DNA of 64,000 nt from an uncultured Roseicyclus sp. (lineage in GTDB: Bacteria > Pseudomonadota > Alphaproteobacteria > Rhodobacterales > Rhodobacteraceae), in assembly GCA_947500415.1 (NCBI GenBank), contig CANMRT010000003.1:124001-188000 (forward strand), written 5' to 3'. Position 1 is the first letter of the stretch, and each line of letters starts with the position of its first letter. A program made the position numbers and the translations under genes. The notes below the pieces were generated by a model. The model was given only the letters and a program-made list of their open reading frames with translations. It was not told the DNA's origin and searched no databases. Shown one piece after another: positions 40,889 through 49,574 of the stretch.

Positions 40889-41542
40889 ATGAAATTCTTT
40901 GTGGATACCGCCGATGTGGATGCCATCCGTGAGCTGCACGAATTGGGCATGGTTGATGGCGTCACCACCAACCCCTCGCTGATCATGAAATCGGGCCGCG
41001 ACATCAAGGAAGTGACGGCTGAGATCTGCGCCATGGTCCCGGGCCCCGTGTCCGCCGAAACCGTAGCACTCGATGCCGAGGGCATGATCGCCGAGGGGCG
41101 CGAGCTCGCCAAAATCGCCGACAACATCACCATCAAAGTGCCGCTGACATGGGCCGGGCTTCAGGCCTGCAAGGTCCTGACGGGCGAAGGCCGCATGGTC
41201 AACGTGACGCTCTGCTTCTCGGCTAATCAGGCGCTTCTGGCCGCCAAAGCGGGTGCCACCTTCATCTCACCCTTCGTCGGCCGCTTGGACGATCTCAACA
41301 TCGACGGCATGGATCTGATCGCTGAGATCCGCCAGATTTACGATAACTATGATTTCTCCACAGAAATCCTCACAGCCTCGATCCGCTCCGCCAACCACAT
41401 GAAAGAGGCCGCGTTGATCGGCGCAGACGTCGCAACCGCGCCGCCCAATGTGATCAAGGCCATGGCCAACCACGTGCTGACCGACAAAGGTCTCGATGCG
41501 TTCATGGCCGACTGGGCCAAGACCGGGCAGAGCATCGTATAA
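40889..41542 (+). CDS. fsa: Fructose-6-phosphate aldolase / transaldolase (small type)
   Basis: A 217-residue TIM-barrel enzyme of the small transaldolase group (TalC/FSA). [13 protein letters not shown], '[18 protein letters not shown]', the Schiff-base lysine in [13 protein letters not shown], and the terminal '[14 protein letters not shown]' all match. Length equals the family's 217-220 residues. Whether it acts as transaldolase or fructose-6-phosphate aldolase cannot be decided from sequence. The frame is open far upstream through the antisense of priA, but ATG 40889 behind AAAGGAA is the true start. Confidence 0.95.
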   Translation: MKFFVDTADVDAIRELHELGMVDGVTTNPSLIMKSGRDIKEVTAEICAMVPGPVSAETVALDAEGMIAEGRELAKIADNITIKVPLTWAGLQACKVLTGEGRMVNVTLCFSANQALLAAKAGATFISPFVGRLDDLNIDGMDLIAEIRQIYDNYDFSTEILTASIRSANHMKEAALIGADVATAPPNVIKAMANHVLTDKGLDAFMADWAKTGQSIV

Positions 41543-41649
41543 CGGTCACACAAGATGCCAATTCTCGGGCCAGGACGAAAAAATCTGGCCCGGCGAACCT
41601 TGCTCATGCTATGCCGCCTTCAACAAAAAAGACGATTGAGGCAGTAGTG

Positions 41650-42378
41650 ATGAGCAACACCGAGGCGGAAGCCCCGCTCTTTCCCAGTGAAGATTGGCGC
41701 GATCGTGCGCTCGCGGACCCGGAACTGATCCTGGAAGACCGCGACCTGATGCGTGCACTGATTGCCGCAAATGACCGTCAGATGGGCGGCAATATCGTGG
41801 ACATGCGTGGCATCGCCATGGAGCGTCTGCAAAACCGCCTCGACCGGCTGGAAGACACACACCGCTCCGTCATTGCCGCCGCCTACGAAAATCTCGCAGG
41901 CACCAATCAGGTGCATCGTTCGATTACCCGCCTGCTGGACGCCAAAGAATTCACTGAATTCCTGACTATGCTCGGCACCGATGTCGCAGGTATCCTGCGC
42001 GTCGACCGCGTGCGCCTTGTGCTGGAAAGCGCTGAGGCGACTGAGACCGAGGCGCCGAAGGTGCAGAAACTGGAAGACGTATTGACCGTCGTCGCGCCCG
42101 GTTTCGCGAAGGATTACGTCACCGGCGGGCGCGAAGTGCCCCACCGCCAAGTAACTCTGCGCCAAGTTGGTGGCCAATCCGAGCGCATCTTTGGCGAGGC
42201 CAGTCGTTGGATCCATTCCGAGGCGTGCCTGACCCTTGATCTGGGTGACGGACGCCTGCCCGGCCTTCTGGTCATGGGCGCAGAAGACCCCCACCAGTTC
42301 CGCCCGTCCCAAGGCACGGACCTGTTGACCTTCTTTGCGGGTGTATTTGAACGCCTTATGCGTGGCTGGCTGGATTAA
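41650..42378 (+). CDS. DUF484 family protein
   Basis: A 242-residue cytoplasmic protein with an N-terminal helical region ('RDRALADPELILEDRDLMRA', 'ALIAANDRQMGGNIVDMRGIA') and a GAF-like C-terminal part ('LGTDVAGILRVDRVRLVLE'), matching DUF484. It is three bases upstream of xerC, the usual partner of this family in proteobacteria, which suggests a link to recombination at dif. The frame opens at 41611, but MSNTEAEAP at 41650 with GGCAGTAG upstream gives the expected N-terminus. Confidence 0.85.
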   Translation: MSNTEAEAPLFPSEDWRDRALADPELILEDRDLMRALIAANDRQMGGNIVDMRGIAMERLQNRLDRLEDTHRSVIAAAYENLAGTNQVHRSITRLLDAKEFTEFLTMLGTDVAGILRVDRVRLVLESAEATETEAPKVQKLEDVLTVVAPGFAKDYVTGGREVPHRQVTLRQVGGQSERIFGEASRWIHSEACLTLDLGDGRLPGLLVMGAEDPHQFRPSQGTDLLTFFAGVFERLMRGWLD

Positions 42379-42381
42379 CCT

Positions 42382-43296
42382 ATGTTAAGCCCGGCGGTCC
42401 GCGATCTGCTGGAACAATGGCTCACCCACCTGCGCGGTGTGCGCGGGCGGGCCGAAGCGACCCTTACGGCCTACTGCGCAGACGTCACGGATTTCCTCGC
42501 CTTCCAAGGCGCACATCTTGGCGGCGCCCCGGGGCCTGCGGAACTGCGCGGGCTCCAAACCCGTGACCTGCGCGCCTGGATGGCCAGCCAACGGGCCCGC
42601 GACGTTGGCGCGCGCTCCCTTGCTCGCAGGCTCTCCGCCGTCAAAGCCTTCTACAAATGGTGGGCCGAACGCGACGGCTTCGACGCCACCGCCGTCCTGT
42701 CCATGCGCGCGCCCAAACACACTCGCCGCCTCCCCCGCCCCCTGTCCGAGACCGGCGCAAAAGACATGATCGCAGGCGTCGCTGCCCAAGACGAACGCGA
42801 TTGGGTGCAAGCCCGCGACATGGCAGTCGTGACTCTCCTGTACGGCTGTGGCCTGCGGATATCCGAGGCCCTTGGCCTCACTGCAGAGCTTCTGCCCCTG
42901 CCCTCGGTCCTGCGGATCACCGGTAAAGGCGGCAAACAACGGGAAGTGCCGGTCTTACCCGCTGCCAAAGAAGCTGCCGCCAAATACGCACGCCTCTGCC
43001 CGCATTCGCTGGAGCCCGGAACACCGCTTTTCCGCGCAATCCGTGGCGGACCGTTAGGCCCCCGCGCCGTGGCCAAGGTGATGGAACAGACCCGGATGCA
43101 GCTTGGCCTTCCAGCTTCCGCGACGCCCCACGCCATGCGCCATTCCTTCGCCACGCATCTGTTAAACGCAGGCGGCGACCTCCGCGCTATTCAGGAATTG
43201 CTCGGCCACGCCTCACTCAGCACGACACAGGCCTATACCGCTGTCGACACTGCGCGATTGATGGAAGTCTACAACGCCGCCCACCCCAAGGCCTAA
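42382..43296 (+). CDS. xerC: Tyrosine recombinase XerC
   Basis: Resolves chromosome dimers at dif together with XerD. The 304-residue protein has the N-terminal SAM-like core-binding domain (1-100) and the catalytic domain with the R-K-H-R-H-Y set: CGLRISEALGL, 'ITGKGGKQREVPVLP', HAMRHSFATHLLNAGG, LLGHASLSTTQAY (nucleophile Tyr in TQAYTAV). Coupled to DUF484. XerD is not in the window. Confidence 0.93.
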   Translation: MLSPAVRDLLEQWLTHLRGVRGRAEATLTAYCADVTDFLAFQGAHLGGAPGPAELRGLQTRDLRAWMASQRARDVGARSLARRLSAVKAFYKWWAERDGFDATAVLSMRAPKHTRRLPRPLSETGAKDMIAGVAAQDERDWVQARDMAVVTLLYGCGLRISEALGLTAELLPLPSVLRITGKGGKQREVPVLPAAKEAAAKYARLCPHSLEPGTPLFRAIRGGPLGPRAVAKVMEQTRMQLGLPASATPHAMRHSFATHLLNAGGDLRAIQELLGHASLSTTQAYTAVDTARLMEVYNAAHPKA

Positions 43297-43308
43297 CGCC
43301 ACACTGCA

Positions 43309-43827
43309 TCAAACATCCATCCGATGAACCCAAACCTCTGCTTCCGGTTCATGGGACGCGCGCGTTCCGTCCGTCCCCGCACCAAGCCGCCGCGCCACAG
43401 CTTGTGACCTCACATTCTCAACGTCGATGTAGCTGTGAACCCGCTCCAACCCCAGATCCGCGCGGGCCCAAGCCTTCACCGCCACGGCGGCTTCCGTGGC
43501 ATATCCCTTGCCCTCTGAGCCCTCGAACAGATGCCAAGCCAGTTCCACCTCCGGCCAATCAGAATGCTTGATCAACCCAACGCGGCCAACGGGCTGCCCG
43601 GTCTCCTGTTCCACGACCATGAAAAAACCGAAACCGTGCCAATGCCAATGCCCGATGCTTGCCAAAAACCCGAACCACGCCTGTTCCGCCGTCACCGTCT
43701 CTTCTTGAGCCACCATCGAAGGGGCAGAGGTCATGAACCGCGTAAACTCCGGCAAGTCACTTTGTTGAGGCCCCCGCAAAACCAATCGTTCAGTCGTCAG
43801 ATCGGGGGCAGCCGTAAGATGTTTCAT
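43309..43827 (-). CDS. GNAT-family N-acetyltransferase
   Basis: A 172-residue RimJ/RimL-like acetyltransferase: TERLVLRGPQQSDLPEF near the N-terminus, 'VGRVGLIKHSDWPEVELAWH', acetyl-CoA-binding loop EGKGYATEAAVAVKAWA and 'VHSYIDVENVRSQAVARRLG'. Substrate unknown. Convergent with xerC, 12 bases apart. Confidence 0.88.
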   Translation of the reverse strand: MKHLTAAPDLTTERLVLRGPQQSDLPEFTRFMTSAPSMVAQEETVTAEQAWFGFLASIGHWHWHGFGFFMVVEQETGQPVGRVGLIKHSDWPEVELAWHLFEGSEGKGYATEAAVAVKAWARADLGLERVHSYIDVENVRSQAVARRLGAGTDGTRASHEPEAEVWVHRMDV

Positions 43828-44011
43828 CGCAAACCTCTCCGCTTGGACAGATTGAGCCTCGCATGCTCAGCAAAGCCAAAACGCGCGCACTTAAGTCCAG
43901 CCACTCGAATGTAACGCAGTCCTCGAACCCGTTGGGCTAAAACCATTCTTCCAGCCCCTTTCACCACACAACTGTTGCACTTCGCCCATTTACCGGGCAT
44001 CCCCTCAGCCC

Positions 44012-44707
44012 ATGCGTTTCAGAGCTTATTCCGTTCATCTCTTTACAGCCATCGGCGCCTCGCTTGCGATGCTGGCCCTCCTTGAAGCCGCGCAGCAAGA
44101 CTGGGCGATGATGACGATTTGGCTCACCGTAGCCTTCATTGTAGACGGTGTAGATGGACCTTTGGCGCGCCGCTACGACGTAACCGAGAACGCGCCAATC
44201 ATCGACGGCGCACTATTAGACCTCATCATCGACTTCCTCACCTATGTCATGATCCCGGCCTATGCGCTTTACGGCTCGGGCCTTATGCCCGGCTGGTCCG
44301 GTTGGCTGGTGGTACTTCTGATCCCCTTTGCGTCCTCGCTCTACTTCGCGGACACCCGCATGAAGACCGCCGACAAAAGCTTCCGTGGTTTCCCGGGCTG
44401 TTGGAACATGGTGGCTCTGGCCATGCTTGTGATTGAGCCGCCATGGTGGGTGATCCTGGCGCTAGTACTGGCTCTGTCGGCGGCGCAATTCCTAAACCTG
44501 AAATTCGTCCACCCCGTCCGCACCGCGCGCTGGCGCTTCTTGTCGTTGCCACTCGCAATCCTTTGGGTAGCCGCCATTGCTTATGCGGCTTGGACGGGTT
44601 TCGCACCCAATCCTGCTCTCACGATTGTGGTGATGGTGACGTCGATCTACCTCGCGGTGGCTGGCATCGCGCAGCAGGTGATCTACGACCGCGGCTACGC
44701 CCGCTGA
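44012..44707 (+). CDS. pcs: Phosphatidylcholine synthase
   Basis: Makes phosphatidylcholine from CDP-diacylglycerol and choline, a one-step route typical of alphaproteobacteria. The 231-residue integral membrane protein has about eight TM helices and the CDP-alcohol phosphotransferase signature in DGVDGPLARRYDV ... GALLDLIIDF (residues ~46-75). The gap inside the signature is longer than in other family members, which is characteristic of Pcs. Divergent from the GNAT gene across a 184-base AT-poor region with no recognisable sites. Confidence 0.88.
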   Translation: MRFRAYSVHLFTAIGASLAMLALLEAAQQDWAMMTIWLTVAFIVDGVDGPLARRYDVTENAPIIDGALLDLIIDFLTYVMIPAYALYGSGLMPGWSGWLVVLLIPFASSLYFADTRMKTADKSFRGFPGCWNMVALAMLVIEPPWWVILALVLALSAAQFLNLKFVHPVRTARWRFLSLPLAILWVAAIAYAAWTGFAPNPALTIVVMVTSIYLAVAGIAQQVIYDRGYAR

Positions 44708-44713
44708 TCCAAC

Positions 44714-44777
44714 CGAAAAACGCGCATTTTTCGTGGGGAGAACTGCAGTTTTCCTTGAGGGATTCCTACAGGAATCC
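44714..44777. terminator. Two hairpins between pcs and suhB
   Basis: CGAAAAA-CGCGCA-TTTTTCG (44714-44733) and GGATTCCT-AC-AGGAATCC (44760-44777) are perfect inverted repeats lying between the convergent ends of pcs and suhB. The first has its own T-rich arm. They probably act as a bidirectional termination region. Confidence 0.5.
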
Positions 44778-44788
44778 GCGCGGCCCGT

Positions 44789-45583
44789 TCAGTCGCGCCC
44801 GCGAATTACTTTCGCAAACTGGTCGAAAATCGGTTCAGCCCCGGCAATCAGATGCCCGTCGACCAACATCTGCTGATCATCGCGGATCGACTCCACGAAT
44901 GCGCCTGCTTCACGCGCGATCAGGATGCCTGCCGCGATGTCCCAGGGCTTGAGATTATATTCCCAATATCCCTCGAACCGCCCTGCCGCGACCCAGCACA
45001 GGTCCAATGATGCCGCCCCATTGCGCCGCATCCCCGAACACATAGGCATCAGTTTGCCCATGTCGCGCAACATGGCGGGCAGGTATTTGCCCCCATCGGG
45101 CGGCAGACCTGCGCCAAACACCGCTTCCGACAGTTTCGAGCGGGCCGAGACCCGTACCCGCTGACTGTCGTTCAGCCAAGCGCCTTCGCCCTTTTCGGCA
45201 AAAAACATCTCGTCCTTCGGCGCGTCGTAAACCACTGCCGAGACGATCTCTCCCTTGTGCTCCAAAGCAATCGAAATCCCCCAATGTGGCATGGCATGCA
45301 GGAAGTTCGTGGTGCCATCCAGCGGGTCGACGATCCAACGCCGCGTCGGGTCCTTGCCGACGATCTCGGCCTCTTCCTCGCCAAGAAAGCCGTAATTCGG
45401 GCGCGCTTCCATCAGCTCTTCTTTGATGATCTCTTGTGCCGCTCGGTCAGCCCGGCTCACGAAATCGCCTGGCCCTTTGGTTGAGACCTGCAATTGCTCC
45501 ACCTCGCGGAAATCCTTCAAAAGGCTCCGCGCCGCTTTGCGTGCGGCCTTGATCATCACGTTGAGGTTGGCTGAGCCCTGCAT
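44789..45583 (-). CDS. suhB: Inositol-1-monophosphatase family protein
   Basis: A 264-residue lithium-sensitive phosphatase-fold enzyme. Metal site motifs are EEEAEIVG (GEE), WIVDPLDGTTNFLHAM and KPWDIAAGILIAREAG. SuhB also serves as an RNA polymerase-associated factor in E. coli; which role applies here is open. The frame extends to 45703, but MQGSANLNVMIKAARKAA at 45583 is the family start. Confidence 0.93.
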   Translation of the reverse strand: MQGSANLNVMIKAARKAARSLLKDFREVEQLQVSTKGPGDFVSRADRAAQEIIKEELMEARPNYGFLGEEEAEIVGKDPTRRWIVDPLDGTTNFLHAMPHWGISIALEHKGEIVSAVVYDAPKDEMFFAEKGEGAWLNDSQRVRVSARSKLSEAVFGAGLPPDGGKYLPAMLRDMGKLMPMCSGMRRNGAASLDLCWVAAGRFEGYWEYNLKPWDIAAGILIAREAGAFVESIRDDQQMLVDGHLIAGAEPIFDQFAKVIRGRD

Positions 45584-45677
45584 TCCAGTCACTCTTTTCG
45601 GCTGTGGCGCGCGAACGTGCGCGCGATGTTCGGTCAGAGCGCGCGTATAGTGCCCGCGTTCCGGAATGCCAAGCGCA

Positions 45678-46430
45678 TCAGCGCCAGAGCCCCCTCGCCT
45701 CAAGCACCGCCTTCAGCACGCTTGGCCGGTCGCTCATCAACCCGTCGACGCCCAGATCCAGAAGGCGCTCCATCTCGGACCGTTCATCGACCGTCCAAAC
45801 CTGTACCTTTACGCCACGTTTCTGTGCCGCACGAACGACACGCCCCGTCACAACCGGAATGCTGTTGAAGGCCACAGGCACCTGCACGACCTCAAACGGC
45901 AATCGCCCCACAGGCAGGCCCCAGCCCGCCGCCCACAATCGCGCCACACCGGCATGGGCCGGGGACCAGCACAGGCCGTTCCCCATGATCCCAAGGATCG
46001 CCGCGGTATTTTTTGGGTCAAATGCCCCTACGCAAACCCGCTCCAGCGCATCTGCCCGTCGCAAAACCTCGGCCAGCGGCGCTGCCACCTCAAGGCATTT
46101 CAATTCGATGTTGAAATACACCTCTGGGAACGTCGCAAGCACTTCATCCAGCCTCGGCACCGCAGCCCCACCCGAGGTGCGTAAGCTGGCAATCTCCGCC
46201 CAATCCATCTCGGCGACTGAACGCGGATCGCCAAACATTCGGGCGAATGTATCGTCGTGATGAACGACCACCACGCCATCGCGACTTAGATGCACATCCG
46301 TTTCGATATGGGTGAACCCAAGACCCACGGCGTAGGCAAAGGCCTCAGCCGTATTCTCTTCGGCCTCCAGCGCGCCACCGCGATGGGCAAAGCCAATCGG
46401 GCCCTCGAAATCCAGAAACGGATGCGTCAT
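45678..46430 (-). CDS. ugpQ: Glycerophosphodiester phosphodiesterase
   Basis: A 250-residue cytoplasmic GDPD (no signal peptide) that hydrolyses glycerophosphodiesters to glycerol 3-phosphate. FAHRGGALEAEENTAEAF (residues 13-30), THIETDVHLSRDGVVVVHHD and 'FNIELKCLEVAAPL' give the catalytic residues. Start overlaps the metR stop (ATGA). With pcs close by it may recycle phospholipid head-group products; that link is inference. Confidence 0.9.
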   Translation of the reverse strand: MTHPFLDFEGPIGFAHRGGALEAEENTAEAFAYAVGLGFTHIETDVHLSRDGVVVVHHDDTFARMFGDPRSVAEMDWAEIASLRTSGGAAVPRLDEVLATFPEVYFNIELKCLEVAAPLAEVLRRADALERVCVGAFDPKNTAAILGIMGNGLCWSPAHAGVARLWAAGWGLPVGRLPFEVVQVPVAFNSIPVVTGRVVRAAQKRGVKVQVWTVDERSEMERLLDLGVDGLMSDRPSVLKAVLEARGLWR

Positions 46431-47335
46431 TCGCGCCTCTGCAATTTCAATGGTTCCGTCCGGCACAGCTTCAACACATGGGACATGAACGGCTTGGCAG
46501 TATCCTCCTCCCGGCTCGCCCCATAAAGCCTGCGCGTCACGCCGCCCTCTGTCAGCGATTTCGTAACGATGCTCTGAGACGCCCCCACATCACGCACCAC
46601 CCAATCCGGCAACACAGCCACACCGCGTCCCGATGCCACCAGCAAAAGGATCACTGCGGACAACTCCACCTGCCGCACCGCCTTCGGCTCCACCCCTGCC
46701 GGGTGTAGCAACTGGCTGAATACATCAAGGCGCGCACGATCTACCGGGTAGGTAATCAAGGTCTGGTCGGCGAAATCGGCAGCCTCAACAAAAGGCTTTG
46801 CGGCCAACGGATGATCCGACGCGCAAACAAACACCGGTTCGTAGTCAAACAGCGGCGTGAAATCGACGCCCGCCAAATCCTCCGGGTCGGAAGAGATCAC
46901 AAGATCCACATCCTGCCGGATCAGCGCCGGTAGCGCCTCAAACTGCAGGCCGGGCCGGATATCCACATCCACGTCGGCCCATGTCTTGCGGAACGCCTCC
47001 AACACCGGCAGCAACCAGTCAAAACACGCGTGGCATTCGATCGCGATATGCAGACGCCCCGATTTGCCTGCTCGCAACCCTGTGAAATCCTCCTCCAGCG
47101 CCGCCACCCGCGGCAGCACTTCCTCCGCCAACCGCAGCATCTTCATCCCCGCCGACGAAAGGCGCATCGGCTTGGACCGGCGCACGAACAGCTCGACCCC
47201 CGCTTGATCCTCCAACCCTTTGATCTGATGGCTTAACGCGCTCTGCGTGATGTGCAGACTATCGGCCGCTTTCGCCAAACCACCTTCCTCGTGGATGGCC
47301 TTGATCGTGCGCAGGTGGCGAAATTCGATATGCAT
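46427..47335 (-). CDS. metR: LysR-family regulator, probably MetR
   Basis: A 302-residue LysR-type activator. The HTH (residues ~3-60) reads FRHLRTIKAIHEEGGLAKAADSLHITQSALSHQI (quoted in part), followed by a substrate-binding domain. Very similar opening to MetR, the homocysteine-responsive regulator of methionine genes, and it is divergent from metF, a classic MetR target. The frame opens at 47383, but ATG 47335 (MHIEFRHL) is the family start. The 93-base space to metF contains two inverted repeats. Confidence 0.85.
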   Translation of the reverse strand: MHIEFRHLRTIKAIHEEGGLAKAADSLHITQSALSHQIKGLEDQAGVELFVRRSKPMRLSSAGMKMLRLAEEVLPRVAALEEDFTGLRAGKSGRLHIAIECHACFDWLLPVLEAFRKTWADVDVDIRPGLQFEALPALIRQDVDLVISSDPEDLAGVDFTPLFDYEPVFVCASDHPLAAKPFVEAADFADQTLITYPVDRARLDVFSQLLHPAGVEPKAVRQVELSAVILLLVASGRGVAVLPDWVVRDVGASQSIVTKSLTEGGVTRRLYGASREEDTAKPFMSHVLKLCRTEPLKLQRRE

Positions 47336-47347
47336 AAGGAACTCATA

Positions 47348-47383
47348 TTCATGATGAGAGTTATGAATTTGTCGATTGTTCAC
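47348..47383. promoter_or_regulatory. Probable MetR binding region
   Basis: ATTCAT-N10-ATGAAT (47348-47369) and TGAA-N11-TTCA (47365-47368 with 47380-47383) overlap in the metR/metF intergenic space. Both are dyads of the LysR kind and use the TGAA/TTCA half-sites known from MetR boxes, though with wider spacing than the E. coli TGAA-N5-TTCA consensus. Confidence 0.55.
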
Positions 47384-47428
47384 CTCTATGCGACATCCAT
47401 ATGCGACAGATCAAGGGTCAGAATCGCC

Positions 47429-48298
47429 ATGCCCGTTGCCCCCCGCGTCTCTTTCGAATTCTTCCCTCCCAAATCGCTGGAGGCTTCGTTTCGGCTGTGG
47501 GACACGCTGGGCACGCTGGCCCCGCTGGCGCCAGAATTCGTTTCCGTCACCTATGGCGCGGGCGGCACGACGCGGAAGCTAACCCATGAGGCCGTCACCA
47601 CGATTAACGCCAACTTCGGCGTGCCCGTCGCGGCCCACCTGACCTGCGTGGACGCGACCAAGGCCGAAACCCTTGAGATCGCCGATCAATACGCCGCCGC
47701 CGGTGTCACCCAGATCGTCGCCCTGCGTGGTGATCCACCAAAAGGCGACGCCGCCTTTGCACCCCACAGAGATGGTTTTGCATCGTCCGTTGAACTGATC
47801 GAGGCCCTTACCAAGACCGGAAAATTCAACATCCGCGTCGGCGCCTACCCCGATCCACACCCCGAAGCCGCGTCGATGCAAGACTGCGTCGACTACCTCA
47901 AACGCAAGGTGGACGCAGGTGCGACCTCCGCTATCACGCAGTTTTTCTTCGAGGCCGACACCTTCTTCCGGTTCCGCGATGCATGTGCTGCGGCTGGCAT
48001 CACCGCCCCGATCCTGCCCGGGATCTTGCCCATCGAGAATTGGGCCAACACCCGCCGCTTCGCCACCCGTTGCGGTGCCGTGGTCCCCGGTTGGCTCGAT
48101 GACGCATTCGAAACAGCCACCCGCGACAACCGCGAAGAGCTGCTCTCGACAGCGATCTGCACCGAACTCTGCTCCGACCTTATCGAGGGCGGTGTCGAAG
48201 ACCTGCATTTCTACACGCTCAACAAACCCGAACTCACGCGCGACGTCTGCGCGGCACTCGGGGTGACACCCAAGGTGGCCTTGGCCGAGGTGGCTTGA
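47429..48298 (+). CDS. metF: 5,10-methylenetetrahydrofolate reductase
   Basis: Flavoprotein making 5-methyl-THF for methionine synthesis. The 289-residue TIM barrel starts VSFEFFPPKSLEASFRLW and has 'FVSVTYGAGGTTRKLT', 'VAHLTCVDATKAE', 'IVALRGDPPKGD' and 'AITQFFFEADTFFRFRD'. The frame extends 59 codons upstream across the metR start; MPVAPRVSFEFFPPKS at 47429 is the true N-terminus. Likely activated by MetR. Confidence 0.94.
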   Translation: MPVAPRVSFEFFPPKSLEASFRLWDTLGTLAPLAPEFVSVTYGAGGTTRKLTHEAVTTINANFGVPVAAHLTCVDATKAETLEIADQYAAAGVTQIVALRGDPPKGDAAFAPHRDGFASSVELIEALTKTGKFNIRVGAYPDPHPEAASMQDCVDYLKRKVDAGATSAITQFFFEADTFFRFRDACAAAGITAPILPGILPIENWANTRRFATRCGAVVPGWLDDAFETATRDNREELLSTAICTELCSDLIEGGVEDLHFYTLNKPELTRDVCAALGVTPKVALAEVA

Positions 48299-48407
48299 TC
48301 GAGGCAATAGCCTGCATTGAGGTCGCGCCATTTGATGCGACGCGGCCTACACATGAATAGCATTGGCGAATAGGCGCTGTTCCAGCCAGATATTCAAAGA
48401 AAGCCAT

Positions 48408-48436
48408 GGCGCGCTCAGGAATCGCGCCGCGCTTTT
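48408..48436 (+). terminator. Possible terminator after metF
   Basis: GGCGCG (48408-48413) pairs with CGCGCC (48423-48428), followed by GCGCTTTTG. Weak T-tract, 110 bases after the metF stop. Confidence 0.35.
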
Positions 48437-48494
48437 GTTGCTCGGCATCAAGCGCTACTGTCCCCAAGACGCGAGTTTGAGGACAAACAACCTA

Positions 48495-49574
48495 ATGCCA
48501 AAAAACACTTGGAAGATAGCCGTCATCCCAGGTGACGGGATCGGGAAAGAGACGACGCCCGAAGGCGTTCGCGTTCTTGAAGCTGCGGCGAAGCGCTTCG
48601 ATCTCGGGTTTGATTTCGACGACCACGACTTCGCCTCCGCCGATTACTACGAAAAGCACGGGCAAATGCTTCCCGATGACTGGAAGGACCAGCTTATCGG
48701 CAGCGACGCCCTGTTCTTTGGGGCGGTCGGTTGGCCCGAAGTGGTGCCAGACCACATTTCGCTTTGGGGATCTCTGATCCAGTTCCGTCGTGAATTCGAC
48801 CAATACGTCAGTCTGCGTCCCGCCCGCGCCATGCCCGGCGTTCCGCTACCATTGGCGGGGCGTGCACCCGGCGACATCGACATGATGATTGTGCGCGAGA
48901 ACACCGAAGGCGAGTATTCCTCGATTGGCGGCAAGATGTTCCCAGGCACGGATCGCGAGGTCGTCATTCAGGAAACTGTCATGAGCCGTATCGGCGTAGA
49001 CCGCATCCTGAAATACGCTTTTGAGCTGGCGGCCAAGCGCGGCAAGCACCTGACCTCGGCCACCAAGTCCAACGGCATCTCTATCACCATGCCCTATTGG
49101 GACGAGCGGGTCGCTGAGATGGCAACGCAGTACCCCGACATCAAGGTCGACAAGTACCACATCGATATTCTGACGGCTCAATTCGTCCTGCACCCGGATT
49201 GGTTCGACGTGGTGGTGGCGTCCAACTTGTTTGGCGACATCCTGTCTGACCTGGGCCCTGCTTGCACCGGCACAATCGGGATCGCCCCTTCCGGAAACAT
49301 CAATCCAGAAGGGAAATTCCCTTCCCTGTTTGAACCGGTCCACGGCTCCGCCCCGGACATCGCTGGCAAAGGGGTCGCCAATCCGATTGGGCAAATTTGG
49401 GCCGCAGCCATGATGTTGCAGCATTTGGGCGCACCTGAAGCCGCCGCGTCGATTGTCACCGCCATCGAACAGGTTTTGTCCGAGGAGGCTTTGCGCACAC
49501 CCGACCTTGGCGGACCTGCCGACACCAAAACATGTGGCGCGGCCATTGCGGACGCTGTTTTGGATGGCCGTTAG
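48495..49574 (+). CDS. Tartrate / D-malate type beta-decarboxylating dehydrogenase
   Basis: A 359-residue member of the isocitrate/isopropylmalate dehydrogenase family. 'KIAVIPGDGIGKETTPEGVRVLEAA', 'DALFFGAVGWPEVVPDHISLWG', 'LRPARAMPGVPLPL', 'IVRENTEGEYSSIGG', 'DILSDLGPACTGTIGIAPSGNIN' and 'EPVHGSAPDIAGKGVANPIG' are visible; they fit tartrate dehydrogenase/D-malate dehydrogenase (DmlA) better than LeuB. The start is ATG 48495 behind TTGAGGAC. Followed directly, stop to start, by a dehalogenase-like gene. Confidence 0.88.
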   Translation: MPKNTWKIAVIPGDGIGKETTPEGVRVLEAAAKRFDLGFDFDDHDFASADYYEKHGQMLPDDWKDQLIGSDALFFGAVGWPEVVPDHISLWGSLIQFRREFDQYVSLRPARAMPGVPLPLAGRAPGDIDMMIVRENTEGEYSSIGGKMFPGTDREVVIQETVMSRIGVDRILKYAFELAAKRGKHLTSATKSNGISITMPYWDERVAEMATQYPDIKVDKYHIDILTAQFVLHPDWFDVVVASNLFGDILSDLGPACTGTIGIAPSGNINPEGKFPSLFEPVHGSAPDIAGKGVANPIGQIWAAAMMLQHLGAPEAAASIVTAIEQVLSEEALRTPDLGGPADTKTCGAAIADAVLDGR

